From Erythrobacter colymbi (GTDB lineage: Bacteria > Pseudomonadota > Alphaproteobacteria > Sphingomonadales > Sphingomonadaceae), in the NCBI RefSeq assembly GCF_002155685.1, contig NZ_MUYK01000006.1:124001-188000 (forward strand): a DNA stretch of 64,000 nucleotides, read 5' to 3'. Below are positions 26,694 to 35,027 of the stretch, one piece after another (position 1 is the first letter of the stretch; every line of letters starts with the position of its first letter). The notes under the pieces were generated by a model. That model did not search any database. It saw nothing but the letters and a program-made list of their open reading frames with translations, and was not told the DNA's origin. A program made the position numbers and the translations under genes.

Positions 26694-27340
26694 CCGCCCC
26701 CTTCACCCCCAAGACCCTGCGCGGGGCGATTATCAGCTTCAAGCTGCCTGACCCTGCGCCCAGTGTCATCGTGTTCCAATACAACCCCGCAAGCCTATCG
26801 CGCACGCTCGAGGCGCGCACTGCGGGCGGAGGCGAGGGGGCGGGGGAGGAGGCGTTCCGCATCGCCGGGGCGCCCAACGAGACGATCAAGCTCGAGATCG
26901 AGCTCGACGATACTGATGGCACCGCCGGCTCCGATACCCCGCGCCCGGGCGGGGTGCTGGCGCAGCTTGCGGCGCTCGAGCTGCTGATCGCACCCTCGAC
27001 CGCGATGGTGATCGCCAACACCATCCTCGCGCAGGTCGGCACGATCGAGATCATTCCGCCGCAGGCCCCCTTCACGGTGCTGGTCTTCGGGCAGCACCGG
27101 ATCGTGCCGGTGCGGATCGCCGAGTTCAGCATCAGCGAGGACGAGTTCGGGCCCGATCTCGCGCCGATCCGCGCCAAGGTTTCGCTGGGTCTGAAGGTGC
27201 TCACCTATTCGGACCTCCAGTTCACGCACCCCGGCCATCACCTCAGCCTCGCGCATCAGGTGAGCAAGGAGGTGCTCGCCAAGATCGCAACCGCGGGTTC
27301 GCTCGATGCCGTGCTCGGCAGCGGGCAGCGGATACTCTGA
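26690..27340 (+). CDS. contractile injection system tube-type hub protein (Afp7-like)
   Basis: The 216-residue protein begins with strands leading to VIVFQYNPASLSRTLEART. The FNP/YNP-and-SLSR motif is typical of the CIS tube family that joins the inner tube to the spike hub (Afp7/Pvc7, related to T4 gp53/gp54-type connectors). FTVLVFGQHRIVPVRIAEF and the ISEDEFGPDLAPIRAKVSLG strand pattern support the same fold. In Afp7 a LysM domain is fused at the C-terminus. Here the LysM-like part is the separate next gene. It overlaps the DUF4157 gene by 4 bases. Confidence 0.88.
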   Translation: MTAPFTPKTLRGAIISFKLPDPAPSVIVFQYNPASLSRTLEARTAGGGEGAGEEAFRIAGAPNETIKLEIELDDTDGTAGSDTPRPGGVLAQLAALELLIAPSTAMVIANTILAQVGTIEIIPPQAPFTVLVFGQHRIVPVRIAEFSISEDEFGPDLAPIRAKVSLGLKVLTYSDLQFTHPGHHLSLAHQVSKEVLAKIATAGSLDAVLGSGQRIL

Positions 27341-27356
27341 AGGGGAGAGGGGGGAG

Positions 27357-27659
27357 ATGTCGATCAACGATCCCGATGGCCGCTACGCCCGCAGCGAGCT
27401 GCGCTATCACACGCTGCCCGGCGGGCGCACCGTGGTGCATCTCGCCCGGCGCTTCGTGCCCGATCCTGCGCGCATGACCATCGCCGGTGTCCTCCCGACG
27501 CAGGCGGGCGAGCGGGTCGACCTGTTTGCCGCGCGCACCGTCGGCGTGCCGACCGCATGGTGGCGCATCGCCGACGCGAACCGCGTGATCCATCCCGAAA
27601 CGCTCGAATGGCCCGAGGGCCAGCGGCTGGTCGTCGCCCTGCCGGAGCCCGGGGCATGA
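27357..27659 (+). CDS. LysM-like baseplate protein (detached C-terminal part of Afp7)
   Basis: This 100-residue protein follows a strong AGGGGAGAGGGGGGAG ribosome-binding stretch. The second half resembles LysM (QAGERVDLFAARTVGVPTAWW, then ANRVIHPETLEWPEGQRL). In phage gp53-like and Afp7 proteins a LysM-type module sits at the inner baseplate and holds the hub rather than binding peptidoglycan. It is coupled to the gp27-like gene by a 4-base overlap. Confidence 0.78.
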   Translation: MSINDPDGRYARSELRYHTLPGGRTVVHLARRFVPDPARMTIAGVLPTQAGERVDLFAARTVGVPTAWWRIADANRVIHPETLEWPEGQRLVVALPEPGA

Positions 27660-28798
27660 GCCTGTTCGGTACCCATCTCACCATCCTTGCCGGCATGGGT
27701 GTGCCCCTGCCGCTGCCCGAAATGGCACTGAACGCGCTCGACAAGATCGAGGTCGCCTCGGTCACCCGCGATCCGTCCGCGCTCCAGATCCAGTTCAAGG
27801 CGGGGCGCGGGTCGACGCTGGCCGATGTGGTCGATTACCCGCTGATGAAGCTCCCTGGCCTGATGGCGGGCGCGCGCATCATCATCGTGCTGACGCTCGG
27901 GATCATGCCCAACGTGCTGTTCGACGGGCTGGTGACGCAGGTGCAACTCAACCCCGGGCAGGGGCAGGGCGACGGGACGCTGGCGGTGACCGCGCTCGAC
28001 ATCCGCCAGGCGATGGACCGCGAGGAGGTCTCGACCGAATATCCCGGCATGCCGGTCGCCGCGATCGTGCCGGTCGTGCTGGCGAAATACGCCCGCTACG
28101 GCGTGGTGCCGATGATCGTGCCGCCGGTGCCGACCGACATACCGCTGCCGATCGACCGGGTGGTGACCCAGCACGAGACCGATCTCGGCTTCCTCAACCG
28201 GCTGGCGGGCGAGAACGGCTGCGTCTTCACCATGACGCCGGGGCCGGTGCCGGGCACCAACACTGCCTATTTCGGGCCGCAGCCGCGGATCGGTCTGCCG
28301 CAATCGGCGCTGACGCTGAACATGGGGCCCGACAGCAATCTCCTGTCGATCAACTTCCAGAACAACGCGAGCGACGCGCACCGGGTGAGCGGGGCGGTGC
28401 AGGACCGGACGACGGGGACGCGGGTGCCGGTCGAATCCGTGCCCCCGCTCACCGTGCCGCTCGCGACCGAGCCTGCGATCCTCAACCCCGAGGTCGCGGG
28501 CGTGCGCTCCTACCGCCCCGATGGCGCGCGCACCGCGGCGGCCGCGCTCGCCGAGGCGCAGGCGGCCTCCGAAGCCTCCGCGCAGGTGCTGACTGCCGAG
28601 GGCGAGCTCGACGGCAACCGCTACGGCAAGGTGCTGCAACCGCGCCAGCTGGTCGGCGTGCGCGGCGCGGGCCGGGCGCACAACGGGTTCTTCTTCGTGG
28701 AGGAGGTGAAGCACGTCATCATGCGCGGAGAATACAAGCAGCAATTCAAGCTGAGCCGTGAGGGGACCGGCACGACCACGCCGGTGGTGCCGACATGA
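27656..28798 (+). CDS. gp27-like central hub protein (phage late control D family, Afp8 N-terminal part)
   Basis: The 380-residue protein has the two-barrel hub layout: strands in residues 25-110 (VASVTRDPSALQIQF, IMPNVLFDGLVTQVQLN) and the mid-protein signature HETDLGFLNRLAGENG near 180-195, which is typical of the gpD/VgrG hub family. The C-terminus NGFFFVEEVKHVIMRGEYKQ matches the closing strand. In Afp8 or VgrG the hub and gp5 spike are one chain, whereas here they are split into this gene and the next. It should form the trimeric hub beneath the tube. Confidence 0.88.
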   Translation: MSLFGTHLTILAGMGVPLPLPEMALNALDKIEVASVTRDPSALQIQFKAGRGSTLADVVDYPLMKLPGLMAGARIIIVLTLGIMPNVLFDGLVTQVQLNPGQGQGDGTLAVTALDIRQAMDREEVSTEYPGMPVAAIVPVVLAKYARYGVVPMIVPPVPTDIPLPIDRVVTQHETDLGFLNRLAGENGCVFTMTPGPVPGTNTAYFGPQPRIGLPQSALTLNMGPDSNLLSINFQNNASDAHRVSGAVQDRTTGTRVPVESVPPLTVPLATEPAILNPEVAGVRSYRPDGARTAAAALAEAQAASEASAQVLTAEGELDGNRYGKVLQPRQLVGVRGAGRAHNGFFFVEEVKHVIMRGEYKQQFKLSREGTGTTTPVVPT

Positions 28799-29286
28799 GC
28801 GCGACCTATCCCGGCCTGTACCGCGGCAAGGTGCAGAACAATATCGACCCGCTGATGCTGGGGCGGCTGGCGGTGTCGGTGCCCGGCGTGCCGGGCGCCT
28901 CGGAAATGTCCTGGGCGCTGCCTTGTGCGCCCTATGCGGGCAGCAGCGTCGGCGGCTTCTCGCTCCCGCCGGTCGGCGCGGATGTGTGGATCATGTTCGA
29001 AGGCGGCAACAGCAGCGATCCGGTGTGGATGGGCGGTTTCTGGAGCACCGCGTCGATGCCGCCCGCCAGCCCCGCCATGCCAACAATGCGGGTGTTCAAG
29101 TGCGACGGGCTGACCGCGACGATCACCGATCTGCCGGGCGCGGCAATGTTCGAGATCAAGACCGCGACCGGCGCGAAGATCGCGATGGGGCCGACCGGGA
29201 TCGAGATCGACAACGGCATGGGGGCCAAGATCACCATGATGGGCCCGCAGATCAGCATCAACAACGGCGCTCTGGAGGTGATCTGA
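28795..29286 (+). CDS. gp5-like OB-fold/spike protein (baseplate assembly protein V family)
   Basis: The 163-residue protein has an N-terminal OB-fold (YRGKVQNNIDPLMLGRLAVSVPG; PPVGADVWIMFEGGNSSDPVWMGGFW) and a C-terminal beta-prism of short repeating strands (ATGAKIAMGPTGIEID, GMGAKITMMGPQISIN). No lysozyme domain is inserted, unlike T4 gp5. It should trimerise into the membrane-piercing needle, with the PAAR protein of the next gene at its tip. It overlaps the hub gene by 4 bases. Confidence 0.92.
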   Translation: MSATYPGLYRGKVQNNIDPLMLGRLAVSVPGVPGASEMSWALPCAPYAGSSVGGFSLPPVGADVWIMFEGGNSSDPVWMGGFWSTASMPPASPAMPTMRVFKCDGLTATITDLPGAAMFEIKTATGAKIAMGPTGIEIDNGMGAKITMMGPQISINNGALEVI

Positions 29287-29594
29287 TGGGCACGCCGGTG
29301 ATCACCAGCCAGACGACCGTGATGTGCGGCCACGGCGGCAGCGCGACCCACGTGCCGACCAACATGCGCGTCCGCATCGCCAGCATGCCGGTCGCGGTCG
29401 CATCCGACCAGCATGTCGTGGCGGGCTGCTCGCTCAGCTCCGTACCCTCCACGCCCTGCACCACGCTGACCTGGAGCGTGCCGGCGCTGCGGGTCAAGGC
29501 GGGCGGGGTGCCGGTGCTGGTGCAGACCAGCGTCCCGATGGGGATTGGCCCCGGCGTCGTCGCCGTCGGCCAGGTGCGGGTGATGGCGACATGA
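29286..29594 (+). CDS. PAAR-like/DUF4280-type spike tip protein (Afp10-like)
   Basis: The 102-residue protein begins at the ATG at 29286, sharing one base with the spike stop (TGATG). It has the pattern of PAAR-like tips: an MCGHGGSATHVP start, then VAGCSLSS and STPCTTLTW, with His and Cys residues that bind a metal at the point of the cone. The small size means there is no fused effector. The stop overlaps the gp25 start. Confidence 0.82.
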   Translation: MGTPVITSQTTVMCGHGGSATHVPTNMRVRIASMPVAVASDQHVVAGCSLSSVPSTPCTTLTWSVPALRVKAGGVPVLVQTSVPMGIGPGVVAVGQVRVMAT

Positions 29595-29950
29595 ACTGGA
29601 TGGCGCACCCCTACCGGGCCGCCCTCGGCCGGACCGCGCGCAGCGACGATGCCGCCCATGTGCGCGACATGCTGGAGCAGGTGCTGTTCACCGCGCCGGG
29701 CGAGCGCATCAACCGCCCCGATTTCGGCTGCGGGCTCAACCAGCTCCTTTTCCTCGGCAACTCGCCCGATCTCGCACTGTCGGTCGACATGACCGTGCGC
29801 GGCGCGGTGCAGCGCTGGCTGTCGGAGGTGATGACGCTGGAGGGGCTGACGGTGCGCAGCGAGGATGCGACGCTCATCATCGATCTGGTCTACCGCCTGA
29901 AGGCGACTGGCGAGAGCCAGCAGATCAGCCTGACGAGGCCGGTGTCATGA
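29591..29950 (+). CDS. gp25/GPW baseplate wedge protein (Afp9-like)
   Basis: The 119-residue protein matches the gp25-like lysozyme-fold wedge family. It has the conserved helix DDAAHVRDMLEQVLFTAPGE, the RINRPDFGCGLNQLLF motif (the EPR-type core that starts sheath attachment in T4 gp25), and a closing strand LIIDLVYRL. In contractile systems it nucleates the first sheath ring. It overlaps both neighbours by 4 bases. Confidence 0.92.
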   Translation: MNWMAHPYRAALGRTARSDDAAHVRDMLEQVLFTAPGERINRPDFGCGLNQLLFLGNSPDLALSVDMTVRGAVQRWLSEVMTLEGLTVRSEDATLIIDLVYRLKATGESQQISLTRPVS

Positions 29951-32463
29951 GCTGGGCGTCGGGCGATCCGCGCCGTCAGGCCCGCGCCGACCTGCTGCGC
30001 GTGGCGGCGGCTGTGCAAGGCGCGGCGCAGGCCAACGGGATCATCGCGGTCGAGGTGATCGATGTGGGCGGCGAGGCGGTCGACCTGCGGCTCGAGCTGG
30101 TGTTCGACGCTGCCCCCAGCGGGCCTTCGCAGGTGCTCGGCACCGATATCAGCATCACCGGCGGGCAGCGCCGCCCGAGCGTAGCGGTCGGCACCGTAAC
30201 CGCATCCGGCCGGACGCTGACCGTGCGCGTGCCGCGCCGCGGCGACTTCTCGATCTATACCCTGCGCCTCTCGCGCGGGGGTGCGCCGCTGCCGGGCTTC
30301 GATCCGCTGCTGTCGGTCATCCCGGTCGGCTTCCGCCTGCAATGCACCCAGAACTTCGATTGCGAAGCGCCCGATCCGGCTGACGAGACCCCGCTGGCCG
30401 AGGCGCCGATCGACTATCTCGCCCGCGATTTCACCGGCTTCCGGCGGCTGATGCTCGACCGCTTCGCGGCGCTCACCCCGGGCTGGCGCGATCCCGGGCC
30501 GGCCTCGGCCGAGGTCGCGATCATCGAGATGCTCGCCCATGTCGCCGACCGCATCGCCTATGCGCAGGACAGCGTCGCGACCGAGGCGACGCTCGATACC
30601 GCGCGGATGCGGATTTCGGCCAAGCGCCATGCGCGGATGGTCGATTACGCGATGAGCGACGGGGCAAGCGCGCGGGCCTTCGTCCATGTGCGGATGATCA
30701 CGCCCGCACCCGGACGCCCCGCACTGGTCGGTGACATCAATCCCGGGGCGCGCTTCCTCACCGCCTGGCCCGCGCTCCCCCCTGCCGGACCCGATGCCCG
30801 CTTCGCGGGCGAGGCACGGGCCGGCGGCGCGCAGGTGTTCGAGGCGGTGCTCCCGGCGAAGCTCAGCTCGGTCCACAACCGCATCGTGATCCACGACTAT
30901 GCCGGCGCTTTGACCGAATTGCCGCGCGGCACCACCGCCATGGCGCTCGCCAATCCGGACGGCGCGCTGACGCTGGCGGCGGGCGATCTGCTGCTGATCG
31001 AGGAAGTGCTCGATGAATTCGGCAATGCCAGTCCCGATCCGGCGCGGCGGCACGTGGTGCGGATCACCGCAGTGCAGGCGGGGAGCGATCCGGCGGGCGG
31101 TGTCGATGGCGGGGGCAACCCGGTGCCGATGGCGCTGCTCCATGTCAGCTGGTCATCCGCCGATGCGCTGCCCTTCGCGCTGCCGCTGGCGCGGGTCAAC
31201 GCGCTTGATGCGGTCGAGGGGCTGGCGATCGGCACGGTGCAGCCCACCGCGATTGCCCGCGGCAACATGGTGCTGGTCGATCACGGCGAGGCGCGCGGCC
31301 ACGACAAGTTGCGGCCGGTGCGCGCCCCCGGTCGCCGGCGGGTGTTCATGCCGCTCTCGCAGGCCCCCGTCGCCTTCGCGCCGCCGCCGCCCGAAGCCGG
31401 CGTTCCGGCGCAGGCGATGCTGGCTCCCGACCCGGCGACCGCCTACGCGCGGATCGAGGCACGGCAGGATGTGGGGGCCGGTGCCGACGCCGTATGGACG
31501 CTGGTGCCCGACATGTTCGACGAGCGCGGCGATGCCCGCGTGCTCTCGCTCGACGTGGATGACCGCGGCATCGGCATCCTGCGCACGGGGGACGGCGTCA
31601 ACGGGCGCATCCCCGAAGAGGATACCGATTTCGAGCTGCGCTACCGCGTCGGGGGCGGCACCATCGGCAATGTCGGGGCCGAGAGCATCAGCCATCTCCT
31701 GACCGACGCCTATGTCGGGCTGGGCGGCGCACTGGTGGTCGGCTTCAGCGGGCAGGCTTCGGACATCGCGGCGGTCCGCAACCCGCTACCCGCGCGCGGC
31801 GGCGCCGATCCCGAGACCATCGACACATCCCGTCTGCGCGCCCCGCTCAACTTCCGCGAGCCCCGGCGCGCGGTGACGCCGAAGGACTATGCCGAGCGCC
31901 TGCTCGACGATCCCTTGGTCACCAATGCCTATGCGATCGAGCGCTGGACCGGGGCCGAGCGCGCGATCGTGCTGCTGGTCGATCTTGTGGGCGGTGCGCC
32001 GCTCGATGACGGGGTGGAGCGGCAGCTGCGGCGCCTGCTGGAGCCCTATCGCCTCGCCGGCCACGTGCTCGAATTCCGCACGCCGGTAATGGTGCCGGTC
32101 GAGCTGGCGATGCGCGTCTGCGTCCGTCCCGATGCCCTGCGCGACAAGGTCCACGAACAGTTGCTGCGGGTGTTTTCGAGCGGCCGCTTCGCCGATGGCA
32201 GCACCGGCCTGTTCCATCCCGACCGCTTCACCTTCGGCTCGCCCCTGCTGCTCTCGCGCCTCTATGCCGCGGCGCAGGGCGTCGACGGGGTGCGCCATGT
32301 CGATGTCACCCGCCTGCGCCGCCAAGGAGTCGCCGGAGCGGGCAACGAGGCGCTCGATACGGGGCGGCTGCTGGTGGGCGATTACGAGATCCCGCTGCTC
32401 GCCAATGATCCCAACTTTCCCGATCGCGGGACGGTATCCTTCACGATGGAGGGCGGACGATGA
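29947..32463 (+). CDS. baseplate J/gp47-like wedge protein 1 (Afp11-like)
   Basis: The 838-residue protein contains the signature of eCIS baseplate J proteins. APIDYLARDFTGFRRLMLDR appears near residue 155 and EVAIIEMLAHVADRIAYAQD near 190. The central FRLRYRVGGGTIGNVGAES-type stretch is near 565. The REPRRAVTPKDYAERLLDDP motif near 640 belongs to the gp6/J core. The C-terminal part is a ferredoxin-like fold (DGVERQLRRLLEPYRLAGH). Two such proteins dimerise in the wedge that contacts the fibres and triggers contraction. The second is the next gene. Confidence 0.9.
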   Translation: MSWASGDPRRQARADLLRVAAAVQGAAQANGIIAVEVIDVGGEAVDLRLELVFDAAPSGPSQVLGTDISITGGQRRPSVAVGTVTASGRTLTVRVPRRGDFSIYTLRLSRGGAPLPGFDPLLSVIPVGFRLQCTQNFDCEAPDPADETPLAEAPIDYLARDFTGFRRLMLDRFAALTPGWRDPGPASAEVAIIEMLAHVADRIAYAQDSVATEATLDTARMRISAKRHARMVDYAMSDGASARAFVHVRMITPAPGRPALVGDINPGARFLTAWPALPPAGPDARFAGEARAGGAQVFEAVLPAKLSSVHNRIVIHDYAGALTELPRGTTAMALANPDGALTLAAGDLLLIEEVLDEFGNASPDPARRHVVRITAVQAGSDPAGGVDGGGNPVPMALLHVSWSSADALPFALPLARVNALDAVEGLAIGTVQPTAIARGNMVLVDHGEARGHDKLRPVRAPGRRRVFMPLSQAPVAFAPPPPEAGVPAQAMLAPDPATAYARIEARQDVGAGADAVWTLVPDMFDERGDARVLSLDVDDRGIGILRTGDGVNGRIPEEDTDFELRYRVGGGTIGNVGAESISHLLTDAYVGLGGALVVGFSGQASDIAAVRNPLPARGGADPETIDTSRLRAPLNFREPRRAVTPKDYAERLLDDPLVTNAYAIERWTGAERAIVLLVDLVGGAPLDDGVERQLRRLLEPYRLAGHVLEFRTPVMVPVELAMRVCVRPDALRDKVHEQLLRVFSSGRFADGSTGLFHPDRFTFGSPLLLSRLYAAAQGVDGVRHVDVTRLRRQGVAGAGNEALDTGRLLVGDYEIPLLANDPNFPDRGTVSFTMEGGR

Positions 32464-35027
32464 CCGTGCCGACCGACAATGCGCCCGGCAAGTCGAGCGT
32501 AAGCTATCGCTCGGTCCGCTACGGCACCGCGCGCGAGGCGATGCTCGATGCGCTGGCGCGCGATACGGAGTGGCTGTGCGATCTCAACACCCGCGATCCG
32601 TCCGACCCCACCATCGCCCTCATCGACGCCTGGGCCATCGGCGGGGATGTTCTGAGCTTCTATGCCGAGCGGATCGTCAACGAGAGCTACCTGCCGACTG
32701 CGCAGGAACGCCGCTCGCTGCGTTCGCTCGCGCGGCTGATCGATTACGAGCTGCGCCCCGGCAAGGCGGCGGAGGCGTGGATCGCCTTCACGCTCGAGAC
32801 CGCAGCAGGTGCGCCCGCCGAGGTGCCGATCCCGGTCGGCGTGCGGATCAAGAGCGTGCCCGGCCCGGGCGAGACGATGGCGACCTTCGAGACGGTCGAG
32901 GCGATCACCGCGCGCCCGCACCTCAACGCGATGCTGCCGCGCATGACCCGCCCCCAGACCTTCGCCGATATTGCCGCCGCCCAGAGCGCGCTGTGCACCG
33001 GCGTCCTCAACGACGTGCGGCGCGGTGACTGGCTGCTGCTCGCAAGCGATTCCGCCGTCACCCCGACGCTCCAGCGGGTCGCGACGGTCACCACCGATGC
33101 CCCTGCCAACCGTACGCGCATCGACATGACGCTGAACCCGGTGCGGCCCGAGGTCATCTTCCCGCTGCTCTACTTCCTCTCCGACGTCGCGGTCTTCCCT
33201 TCGGGCGGGCTGGGCGCGCTGATGAGCGAGGGGCACCTGATCAACCACGCGCTGAACCAGACCGCCTTCGAGGCCAGCGCGCAGGGCAGCGGGGTCAATG
33301 TCCTCGATCTCGCGATCCATCTCCAGATCGCCAACTACGATCCCCCGCTGCCCCCCGACACCGGCCTGTTCCGCTTCCGCGCGCGGGCCGGGATTTTCGG
33401 TCACAACGTGCCAGCCGCTAACCCGCCCGAGGATGTCGCCCTGGGGGTGCCGCCCTATTTCAGCGACATGCTGAGCGGGCGTTCGATCCCGCTCGATGTC
33501 GATCTGCCGGATTTGCGCGAAGGGGGCTGGGTGGCCTTTGTGCCGACTGTCGGCGACCCCTTCATCACCCGCGTGGCCGGCGTCGTGACCGCCACCCATC
33601 GCCACGGCAAGCTGACCGCGCGCACCACCCGCATCACGCTCGACAGGGACCCGCCTGCCGGGATCATGGCCAAGTCCTCGACCGAGATCGCGGTGCTGGT
33701 CGACAGTGTCGAACTGCCGCTCGCGCCGCTGCCCGTCACCGAAGCGGTGAGCGGCACGCCCCTGCCGCTCGATACCTACTACCCCGGTCTCGTCCCCGGT
33801 CGTCCGGTGATCGTCACCGGAGAGCGCGCCGATCTTGCCGGTGTCACCACGAGCGAGATCCACACGATCGCAGGCGTCACGCTGGTCGATGCGCACAGCG
33901 TCCTCCAACTTGAAAGCGCGATCACCGGGCCGTTCAAGCGCGATACGGTGCGGATCAATGCCAATGTCGCGCTCGCCACCCACGGCGAGACCGAGGCGCA
34001 GCCGATCGGGCACGGCAACGGCATGGTGGGCGGACAGACCTTCGCGCTGCCCGCGCGTCCGCTGACCTTCGTGGGTGCGCCGACGCCTTCGGGGGTTGCC
34101 GCCGCGCTGGAAATCCGCGTCGACGGGCTGCTGTGGCGCGAGGTGCCCTCGCTGCGCGATGCCGGGCCGCTCGATCCGGTCTATGCCCTGCGCCATCAGG
34201 AGGACGGGACGACGCTCGTCCAGTTCGGCGACGGCACGAATGGCCGCCGTTTGCCGACCGGCATCAACAATGTCGTTGCGGTCTGGCGAAAGGGACTGGG
34301 CCAGACCGGCATGGTGCGCGCAGGCCAGCTGACGCTGCTGGCGGGCGCGCCGCAGGGGGTGAAATCGGCGGTCAATCCGCTCCCCGCCTATGGCGCGGCC
34401 GATGGCGAGACGGTCGAGGATGCGCGGCGCAACGCCCCCCTTTCAGTGATGACGCTGGGCCGCATCGTCACCCTCACCGATTACGCCGATTTCGCGCGGG
34501 CCTACGTCGGCATCGCCAAGGCGCACGCGATCTGGAGCTGGACCGGCACGCAGAAGGCCGTGCTGCTGACCGTCGCGGGAACGGGCGGCGCTGACGTCGA
34601 GGGGCGGGACATGACGAATCTGACCGCCGCGATTGCCGCAGCCTCGGACCAGGCCATTGCGGTGACCATCGTCAACCATCGCCCTGCGGCCTTCCGGCTC
34701 AAGGCCTCGCTCAGAATTCTGCCCGAATACCAGCCCGATCTGGTGATCGCCGATGCCAGGGCGCGCCTTGCTGCCGCCTTCGGCTTTGACAGCCGCGATC
34801 TGGGGCAGGCGGTGGCGCGCTCCGAGGTGATCGCGGTGATCCAGAATACGCCGGGGGTCGACTGGCTCGATCTCGATGAATTCCACCGCAGCGAGAATAG
34901 CGGCGGAAACGCCGTGTCGCTGACAGCGGCGCTGCCGCGCTCGGGTCGCAGGGACCTGTCGGCGCCGCCCGCAGCCGAAATTCTCACGCTCGATCCCAAC
35001 GGTGCCGACCTGCAGGTGATGCCATGA
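32460..35027 (+). CDS. baseplate J/gp47-like wedge protein 2 (Afp12-like)
   Basis: The 855-residue protein starts SYRSVRYGTAREAMLDALAR and has DPSDPTIALIDAWAIGGDVLSFYAERI near residue 45-70. This is the standard N-terminus of the second eCIS J-type protein. HQEDGTTLVQFGDGTNGRRLP near residue 580 and VMTLGRIVTLTDYADFARAY near 660 are the gp47/J core. The C-terminus contains the DLGQAVARSEVIAVIQNTPGV motif. It should pair with the preceding gene product as the baseplate wedge. It overlaps both neighbours by 4 bases. Confidence 0.9.
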   Translation: MTVPTDNAPGKSSVSYRSVRYGTAREAMLDALARDTEWLCDLNTRDPSDPTIALIDAWAIGGDVLSFYAERIVNESYLPTAQERRSLRSLARLIDYELRPGKAAEAWIAFTLETAAGAPAEVPIPVGVRIKSVPGPGETMATFETVEAITARPHLNAMLPRMTRPQTFADIAAAQSALCTGVLNDVRRGDWLLLASDSAVTPTLQRVATVTTDAPANRTRIDMTLNPVRPEVIFPLLYFLSDVAVFPSGGLGALMSEGHLINHALNQTAFEASAQGSGVNVLDLAIHLQIANYDPPLPPDTGLFRFRARAGIFGHNVPAANPPEDVALGVPPYFSDMLSGRSIPLDVDLPDLREGGWVAFVPTVGDPFITRVAGVVTATHRHGKLTARTTRITLDRDPPAGIMAKSSTEIAVLVDSVELPLAPLPVTEAVSGTPLPLDTYYPGLVPGRPVIVTGERADLAGVTTSEIHTIAGVTLVDAHSVLQLESAITGPFKRDTVRINANVALATHGETEAQPIGHGNGMVGGQTFALPARPLTFVGAPTPSGVAAALEIRVDGLLWREVPSLRDAGPLDPVYALRHQEDGTTLVQFGDGTNGRRLPTGINNVVAVWRKGLGQTGMVRAGQLTLLAGAPQGVKSAVNPLPAYGAADGETVEDARRNAPLSVMTLGRIVTLTDYADFARAYVGIAKAHAIWSWTGTQKAVLLTVAGTGGADVEGRDMTNLTAAIAAASDQAIAVTIVNHRPAAFRLKASLRILPEYQPDLVIADARARLAAAFGFDSRDLGQAVARSEVIAVIQNTPGVDWLDLDEFHRSENSGGNAVSLTAALPRSGRRDLSAPPAAEILTLDPNGADLQVMP